64,000 bases of DNA from NCBI GenBank assembly GCA_047601145.1, contig JASGJW010000005.1, positions 186,001-250,000 on the forward strand, read 5' to 3'. The notes below the pieces were generated by a model. The model did not search any database and was not told the origin of the DNA. It saw only the letters and a list, made by a program, of their open reading frames with translations. The position numbers and the translations under genes are program-made. Positions 58,654 through 64,000 of the stretch are shown here, piece by piece. Origin of the DNA: UBA7672 sp047601145. Lineage in GTDB: Bacteria; Pseudomonadota; Alphaproteobacteria; Caulobacterales; Hyphomonadaceae. Position 1 is the first letter of the stretch, and every line of letters begins with the position of its first letter.

Positions 58654-60042
58654 TCAGCTGTTCGACAGCGTTGCTGCGACGACCTGCCCGAACCCGGCGG
58701 CGTGAAGTTTCTCCCAGACGCCGAAGACGAGGATGACGCCGATCGCGATCGGGATCACCCAGCGCACCAGCACGCTCCATACACGGAAGAACGGCATGCC
58801 GAACTCGGCCTGCATCATCTTCTTCTCGATGACCCAGCCGGCGAAGATCGCCATCAGGAAGCCGCCTATCGGCATCAGCAGCGAGGACGCCACGAAGTCG
58901 ACGAAGCCGATGTATTCGCGCGAATAGACGTAACCGGCGCCGACCACGAAGACGGCAAAGCCCACGCCGAGCGCCGCGCCCGCGCGCGTCACGCCCGTCC
59001 GCTCGTCCAGCCACGACACGGCCACTTCCATCAGCGAGATCGAGGAGGCCAGCGCCGCAAACAGCGCCAGCAGGAAGAAGGCGCCGCCGATCACAGTGCC
59101 GAACGGCATCTGCGCCAGGCCGATCGGCAGGTTCACGAACAGCAGCGAGAAGCCGCCGTTTGGTTCGCTTCCAACTGCAAACACAAGCGAAAACACGACC
59201 AGCGCCGCCACCAGCGCCACAGCTGTATCCGAGAGCGCCACGATGGCCGAAGAGCGCGGGACGTCGGCATCCGTCTTGAGGTAGGCGCCGTAGGTGATCA
59301 TCACCGCGGCGCCGACGCCGGTTGCGAAGAATGACTGGGCCAGCGCATCGAGCAGCATCGAGAACGAGAAATCATCCGTCCTTACCCGCGTCAGGAAGGA
59401 CAGCGCCTCGCCGAATGCGCCGTTGGCGATGCCAAAACCCAGCAGCACGACCAGCACCAGCACAAACACCGGCATGAGCAGCGTGGACGCCCGCTCGATT
59501 CCGCGCTTGACGCCGATGCCGACAACCGCCGCCGCAATGCCGATGAAGATCGCGAGATAGATCAACAGAGCTGGCAGGTTCTCCTTCGACGTCACGGCGT
59601 CGAACCGCTTCAGCGACTCCCCTACGATCCCGATGTCATTGGCGAAAACGCCCGACACAGCGAATGGGATGTACGCCATGAACCATGATGAAACGACGCA
59701 GTAGAATGTCAGGATGAAGAACGCCGCCAGCATGCCAAGCCACGCGACGCCACCCCACAGCTCGCTCTTGCCCGAGGCCCGCGCCAGCGCCTGCACGCTT
59801 TCAACGGCCGAATGTCCGGAGCGGCGGCCGACCGCGTATTCCGCCGCCAGCAACGGGAACGCGATCAGGGCAAGACAGACGAGGTAGGCGATGACGAAGG
59901 CGCCGCCCCCGTTCGCGCCGGTCGTGTAAGTGAAACGCCAGATATTGCCGAGGCCAACGGAGGATCCCACCGCGGCCATGACGAAGCCGAAGCGCGATGA
60001 CCATGTCTCGCTCTTGCGATCGACGCGTCCGGCAATTGTCAT
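58654..60042 (-). CDS. Sodium-dependent transporter (NSS/SNF family)
   Basis: A 462-residue transporter with 11-12 hydrophobic segments. Start at the ATG at 60042, 17 residues inside a longer frame. The N-terminal signature 'FGFVMAAVGSSVGLGNIWRF' and 'GGGAFVIAYLVCLALIAFP' are those of LeuT-type sodium symporters, probably for amino acids. It follows rodA by 58 bases on the same strand and is convergent with the prolyl aminopeptidase. Confidence 0.92.
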   Translation of the reverse strand: MTIAGRVDRKSETWSSRFGFVMAAVGSSVGLGNIWRFTYTTGANGGGAFVIAYLVCLALIAFPLLAAEYAVGRRSGHSAVESVQALARASGKSELWGGVAWLGMLAAFFILTFYCVVSSWFMAYIPFAVSGVFANDIGIVGESLKRFDAVTSKENLPALLIYLAIFIGIAAAVVGIGVKRGIERASTLLMPVFVLVLVVLLGFGIANGAFGEALSFLTRVRTDDFSFSMLLDALAQSFFATGVGAAVMITYGAYLKTDADVPRSSAIVALSDTAVALVAALVVFSLVFAVGSEPNGGFSLLFVNLPIGLAQMPFGTVIGGAFFLLALFAALASSISLMEVAVSWLDERTGVTRAGAALGVGFAVFVVGAGYVYSREYIGFVDFVASSLLMPIGGFLMAIFAGWVIEKKMMQAEFGMPFFRVWSVLVRWVIPIAIGVILVFGVWEKLHAAGFGQVVAATLSNS

Positions 60043-60100
60043 GAAAGCCCCTGCTGCATCCCGTCCGGCCCGGCGTTCGCCCGGCCGGAACACGCCGGGC

Positions 60101-61255
60101 TCAGAACAGGCCGCTGAGGGTCATATCATTCGCGCGATTGAGGTGAACAGCCATCAATAGTCCAAAACCTATCATAACTGTGACAATAACCGTGCCGCCA
60201 TACGAGATCAGCGGCAAGGGTATGCCCACGACAGGTAGCAGGCCGATGACCATCCCTATGTTGATCCCGACGTAAAGCACCAGCGTCGAGACAAATCCTG
60301 CTGCCGCCAGGCCCCCGAACGTACTTCGACTGTTGCCGGCAATCTGCATGCCCTGGATCAGCGCGATGCCCCAGGCGATCAGGACGACCAGCGATCCGAC
60401 AAATCCGAACTCCTCGGCGATGATCGAGAAGATGAAGTCGGTGTGCTGCTCGGGGATGTATTTCAGCTCCTTCTGGGCGCCTTCCATGAAGCCCTTGCCG
60501 GCAAGCCCCCCGGAGCCAACGGCGATCAGGCCCTGCTGCAGCTGGTAGCCGGCGCCGAGCGGATCAGCCTCGGGGTTGAACATCGTCTCGATGCGCTGGC
60601 GCTGGTAGTCGTGCAGGAAGAAGAAGAACACAACCGGCGTTGCAAGCGCGACAAGCGCGAAAATGCTGACGACGAGGCGCAGGCTGATGCCTGCGAAGAA
60701 GATCACGGCGCATCCCGTGCCCATGATCATCAGCGCAGTGCCGAGGTCAGGCTGGCGCAGGACGAGGCCGACCGGGATCAGCACCATCACGAACGCCATG
60801 AAGTGCGTCCACAGGCTGCTCTTCCCGACCGAAAACATCTGGTGGTAGTAGCGCGCCAGCGCCAGCGGCACGGCGATCTTCATCAACTCGGACGGCTGCA
60901 GCCGGAGCGGCCCAAGCTGCAGCCAGCGTTCCGCGCCGTTGACGACAACGCCGCCAAAATCGACCATCACCAGCATGACGACGCCGATCGCATAGGCCGG
61001 GTAGGCGACCGCCGCCCACAATCTCAAGGGCAACAGGGCGACGACCAGCGCCACGAACAGCATGAGCACGAAGCGTGTTGCGTGCTGGATCGCGTAGGTC
61101 GCATCGATCTTGAGGAGGCCCGTTGCAAGGTCGTGGGCGCTCGAGCCGGCGGAGAACAGCACCAGCGTGCCGAACGTGGCGATAGCGATGATCGTCAGCA
61201 GCAGGAACCAGTGCAGCTGCGTCAGCTTGTAGAGCAGCGAATCCTTGCGGATCAT
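60101..61255 (-). CDS. rodA: Rod-shape-determining protein RodA (SEDS polymerase)
   Basis: A 384-residue polytopic membrane protein with ten hydrophobic segments. 'RWLQLGPLRLQPSELMKIAVPLALARY' carries the SEDS hallmark ('LQPSELMKI'), and 'RIETMFNPEADPLGAGYQLQQGLIAVGSGGLAGKG' (by its ends) and 'PEQHTDFIFSIIAEEFGFVG' contain the catalytic-loop region. RodA polymerises peptidoglycan glycan strands together with PBP2. Its ATG overlaps the PBP2 stop by four bases. Confidence 0.96.
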   Translation of the reverse strand: MIRKDSLLYKLTQLHWFLLLTIIAIATFGTLVLFSAGSSAHDLATGLLKIDATYAIQHATRFVLMLFVALVVALLPLRLWAAVAYPAYAIGVVMLVMVDFGGVVVNGAERWLQLGPLRLQPSELMKIAVPLALARYYHQMFSVGKSSLWTHFMAFVMVLIPVGLVLRQPDLGTALMIMGTGCAVIFFAGISLRLVVSIFALVALATPVVFFFFLHDYQRQRIETMFNPEADPLGAGYQLQQGLIAVGSGGLAGKGFMEGAQKELKYIPEQHTDFIFSIIAEEFGFVGSLVVLIAWGIALIQGMQIAGNSRSTFGGLAAAGFVSTLVLYVGINIGMVIGLLPVVGIPLPLISYGGTVIVTVMIGFGLLMAVHLNRANDMTLSGLF

Positions 61256-63252
61256 GTCTTCACCTGCTCGGCCGAAGCCACTTCCCGCTGCTTCGGCACG
61301 AACGGCTTGCGAGCGCCGGTGTCGTATTTGAGCGCATGGGCCAAGAGGTCACGGGCGATCGGCGAGGCAAGGCCTGATCCCGATACGCCGTGCTCGAGCA
61401 CGACGGCCACGGCATAGCGTGGTTTGTCGGCGGGAGCGTAGGCAATGAAAAGCGCATGGTCGCGCAGTTTCCACGGCAGCTTGTCATTCTTGATGGCTTC
61501 GCCACGCGAGTTGCGTTCGGAGGCCTGAATGACACGCACCTGCGCCGTGCCGGACTTGCCGGCCATCTTGGCGTTGGTGTAGGGCGCGGGAAGTTCGCCT
61601 TTGGGATCGACCGAACCGCCCTGCAGATAGTTGTAAGCCGTGCCGCCCGGCTCGGCGGTCACGCCGAACATCCCGGCCCGCACCGCTTCGAGCACGCCCG
61701 GCTTGAAGGTCCCCATCGAGGTGATTTCGTAGTCCGGCACGTTGAACCCGCTGGCCACAAGGCGGGGGTTCGGCATCGCGCCGCCGCCGGCGATGCGCGC
61801 GCACATGACGGCAAGCTGGAACGGCGTCGCCGTCACATAGCCCTGCCCGATCGCGGCGGAGATCGTGTCGCCCGCATACCACTGCTCGCCGATGACCTTG
61901 CGCTTCCACGCATCGTTCGGGATCGAACCGGACTTGCCGCCCGTGACGCCGAGCTCGTAACGGTGGCCAAGACCAAAGCGCTTGGCGACTTCGGCGATCG
62001 CCTCGATGCCCGTCTTCTCCGCGGCGCGGTAGAAATAGCAGTCGCACGAATGCATCAGGCCGGAATGCAGGTTCACCGACCCGTGCCCCTGAGGACGCCA
62101 GCAGTTGTAGAAGCGGTTGTAGTACCAGGCCTTGCCCGAACACTGCACCGTCTCTTCCGGCTTCATGGCGCCAGACTCGAGTGCGGCGGCTGCAACGACG
62201 GTCTTGAACGTCGAGCCGGGCGGATAAACGCCGTCATAGGCCTTGTGATAGAGCGGGTTCCGCTCGTCCGCGCGCAGCGCCTGGTATGGGCCGGCGGGAA
62301 TGCCGCTGACGAACAGGTTCGGATCCGGCGCGGGCGTCGACATCATGCAGACGACTTCGCCCGTGGCGACGTCAATCATCACGGCGCTACCCGCTTCCAC
62401 GCCGAAGCGCTGGATCGCGAAGTTCTGCAGTTCGGCGTCGATCGACAGGACAACGTCAGCGCCGGGCTTGCCCTGCAGGTCATCACTCGGAAGCCGGTCG
62501 ATCACGCGGCCGCCGGCATTCTGCAGCAGGCGGATCTTGCCCGGATCGCCCTTCAGCGCGGCTTCGCCGTAAGCCTCGATGCCGGTCTTGCCAAGACGCA
62601 TGGCCGGGTGACGATAGAGACGGCGTACGGCGGCGGCGCGCGCCTTGCCGGCGGGCGATTCTGCATTTTCCCCGGCCGCCTTCAGCTCGATCTCGATCAT
62701 CCGCACGATGTCGGCTTCGTTCGCTTTCGCGACGTAGCCGATGGTGTGGTAAAACGCGGCCTGCAGCGGATAGGACCGGAGTTCACCGACCTCGGCCGTG
62801 ACGCCCGCCAGTTCCGGCGCCATCACGTTGACCTGCGCAAACTGCTCCCATGTCAGGTCGTCGGCGACCAGCACGTCGCGGAAGGCGGCCTGCGTGGTGG
62901 CTTCCTGATAGAGCGAGCGCTTCTTCGATTCGCTCAACGGCACGATGCGGCTGATGCGGTCGATGATATCGGCGATCTCGCGATCATTGCCGGCAAGCTC
63001 GGGGCGCAGCGTGACGTAGAAATTGCGTTTCGATCCGGCCAGCACGCGGCCAGTGCGATCGTAGATCGTTCCCCGGTGCGGGGGCGCCGGCTCAAGGCGG
63101 ATGCGTGTCTCGGTGGCTTTTGTTTCGAACTCGGCCTGCCGGAACAGCTGGAGCTCGGCCAACCGGATGGTGAGGCCGGCGAACACGAGGCCGCTGGCGC
63201 CCAGGAACATCTGGCGGCGTGTCGGGAACTGGTTCCTCCAGTCGCGGCTCAT
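61252..63252 (-). CDS. mrdA: Penicillin-binding protein 2
   Basis: The protein has 666 residues. One N-terminal membrane anchor (about 15-35), a dimerisation domain opening 'PHRGTIYDRTGRVLAGS', and the transpeptidase domain with S-x-x-K 'STFK' (Ser347), S-x-D 'SCD' in 'MHSCDCYFYRAAEKTG' and 'KSGTAQV' as K-T/S-G. The order and length match PBP2 (cell elongation). Operon mreC-mreD-mrdA-rodA, each junction an ATGA overlap. Confidence 0.96.
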   Translation of the reverse strand: MSRDWRNQFPTRRQMFLGASGLVFAGLTIRLAELQLFRQAEFETKATETRIRLEPAPPHRGTIYDRTGRVLAGSKRNFYVTLRPELAGNDREIADIIDRISRIVPLSESKKRSLYQEATTQAAFRDVLVADDLTWEQFAQVNVMAPELAGVTAEVGELRSYPLQAAFYHTIGYVAKANEADIVRMIEIELKAAGENAESPAGKARAAAVRRLYRHPAMRLGKTGIEAYGEAALKGDPGKIRLLQNAGGRVIDRLPSDDLQGKPGADVVLSIDAELQNFAIQRFGVEAGSAVMIDVATGEVVCMMSTPAPDPNLFVSGIPAGPYQALRADERNPLYHKAYDGVYPPGSTFKTVVAAAALESGAMKPEETVQCSGKAWYYNRFYNCWRPQGHGSVNLHSGLMHSCDCYFYRAAEKTGIEAIAEVAKRFGLGHRYELGVTGGKSGSIPNDAWKRKVIGEQWYAGDTISAAIGQGYVTATPFQLAVMCARIAGGGAMPNPRLVASGFNVPDYEITSMGTFKPGVLEAVRAGMFGVTAEPGGTAYNYLQGGSVDPKGELPAPYTNAKMAGKSGTAQVRVIQASERNSRGEAIKNDKLPWKLRDHALFIAYAPADKPRYAVAVVLEHGVSGSGLASPIARDLLAHALKYDTGARKPFVPKQREVASAEQVKT

Positions 63253-63737
63253 CGTCTGGCCACCCTGATGCTAGCTGGGACGATGATAAACCGGACAAGG
63301 GGATAAATCAGCGCCGTCATCACGAAATCAGCCATCAGCGGTCCACGCGCGAAACCGGCGTGTCCAGCGATGCTGCCGGCGATGCCAAGCGCCACGCTCA
63401 CGGCGATGAAGCCGCCGATCATGGCGATGATTTCTGCGCCGATGACCGGGATGGGCGGCTGCCGGTCCCACGCCACGAGTGCGACGCCATAAGCGGACAG
63501 CAGCGCCATCGGCCATGCGCCGATCGGCGCCTCGCCCATGAAATCCATCGAGATGCCGAGCAGCATCAGGCAGATCGCAACCCATACGGACAGTCCGAAG
63601 GACGCTAGCCCGGCGGCCAGCCACAGACCGGCGATCGGCCACCAGGCGCCAGCAAGACCGGGCTGCATTCCGGTTGCAGTGACCAGCCCGGCGAGCACCG
63701 TCAGCAGGAGGACCCACAGGCGCCAGGGAAGCGTCAC
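63249..63737 (-). CDS. mreD: Rod-shape-determining protein MreD
   Basis: A 162-residue membrane protein with five or six hydrophobic segments, fitting MreD in length and position. The pattern 'GISMDFMGEAPIGAWPMALL' near the middle is typical. It is placed between mreC and mrdA, both with four-base overlaps. The protein forms part of the elongation complex with MreB and MreC. Confidence 0.88.
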   Translation of the reverse strand: MTLPWRLWVLLLTVLAGLVTATGMQPGLAGAWWPIAGLWLAAGLASFGLSVWVAICLMLLGISMDFMGEAPIGAWPMALLSAYGVALVAWDRQPPIPVIGAEIIAMIGGFIAVSVALGIAGSIAGHAGFARGPLMADFVMTALIYPLVRFIIVPASIRVARR

Positions 63738-64000
63738 TCGCGACCTCCCTGCACTGGCGGCGGTTGAGGAGTGGGTTGCGCAGTCGGCTTGGCCGGCGTC
63801 GCGCCAGTGGGCGGGGCTGCAGCGAGAGGCCCGCTGGCGACCGTGCGGAGCGACGGCTCCGTGTTCTTCTCGACCGGGCTCAGCTCAGGCGCGTCTTCAG
63901 GCTTGGCGAAATCGGGCGGCGGTACAAGGCGGACGAAATCGACCGGGCCGGCTTCCATGGCGAGATCGACACGCCAGCCATCGCCGTCCTTGCGGGCCGT
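63734..64000 (-). CDS. mreC: Rod-shape-determining protein MreC (3' part only)
   Basis: The frame runs off the right edge of the window, so only the last 88 codons are seen. The segment 'GWRVDLAMEAGPVDFVRLV' corresponds to the end of the MreC beta-barrel domain, followed by a Pro/Thr/Ala-rich tail that is common in alphaproteobacterial MreC. An in-frame Met at 63958 is internal. The four-base overlap with mreD supports the identification. Confidence 0.85.
   Translation of the reverse strand, partial: TARKDGDGWRVDLAMEAGPVDFVRLVPPPDFAKPEDAPELSPVEKNTEPSLRTVASGPLAAAPPTGATPAKPTAQPTPQPPPVQGGRE

Noticed and set aside
61390..63306. Long open frame (over 600 codons) on the plus strand opposite the PBP2 gene
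   Set aside because: It is the antisense of mrdA, a clear PBP2 with all motifs; GC-rich DNA often leaves the antisense frame open, and no domain is seen.

Overview
The window looks like chromosomal DNA of a GC-rich alphaproteobacterium, probably a Caulobacterales/Hyphomonadaceae-type bacterium. This rests on very high third-position GC, many four-base ATGA/GTGA stop-start overlaps, a TipN-like polar coiled-coil protein, an Mla lipid-transport set and an mreCD-mrdA-rodA cluster. The lineage is inferred from gene content only. I saw no tRNA, rRNA, CRISPR array or intact insertion sequence.

Layout. 1-9.4 kb: a truncated hypothetical gene with a strong terminator, an AsmA-like protein, a long-chain acyl-CoA synthetase, an S41 protease lipoprotein, a TPR-sulfotransferase and small exported proteins. 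9.4-18.5 kb: GNAT and DUF1697 genes, a missed 52-aa membrane peptide, a persulfide dioxygenase-rhodanese fusion, a run of uncharacterised membrane genes including two tandem PH-like paralogues, a nitronate monooxygenase and RraB. 18.5-21.7 kb: a thiamine operon in which a TPP riboswitch sits upstream of two more PH-like membrane genes and then thiC.

21.7-25.9 kb is the accessory patch. It holds a small XRE regulator with a membrane partner under a 36-bp dyad operator, then a decayed second copy of the thiC 3' end, a DUF4393/Abi-alpha-type gene, an unknown membrane-anchored gene in AT-richer DNA, a frameshifted SEC-C gene, a signal-peptide-bearing ubiquitin, and a divergent SRAP/HMCES-family gene whose three catalytic residues are replaced. 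The exported ubiquitin is about 68% identical to eukaryotic ubiquitin by hand alignment and ends Gly-Glu instead of Gly-Gly. It is the most remarkable object in the window.

25.9-32.2 kb: two lipoproteins, a coupled VOC/YjbR/ArsR/SRPBCC operon, an MFS exporter with gmhB, and a membrane protein. 32.3-49.8 kb is dominated by sulfur assimilation. It contains cysG-DUF2849-GST-cysI-DUF934-cysH as one overlapping operon beside a divergent LysR gene, and cysPTWA under an Rrf2 regulator. The cysP and Rrf2 promoters share a -35-proximal ACTCTAC block. A PqaA-like protein, hydrolases, a DHA2 exporter and LysE lie between them, and a porin lies divergent to the Rrf2 gene. 49.8-64 kb: an Hpt phosphotransfer protein, the TipN-like protein, the Mla transporter (permease-STAS, ATPase, MCE protein, lipoprotein), DUF423, a prolyl aminopeptidase, a sodium-dependent transporter and the cell-elongation cluster mreC(partial)-mreD-mrdA-rodA.

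Working together: sulfate enters through CysPTWA, is reduced by CysH and CysI with siroheme derived through CysG, and persulfide may be oxidised by the PDO-rhodanese fusion. No ATP sulfurylase or APS kinase gene is present here. Start codons were chosen by ribosome-binding sites, overlaps and signal peptides. Promoter calls are by eye.
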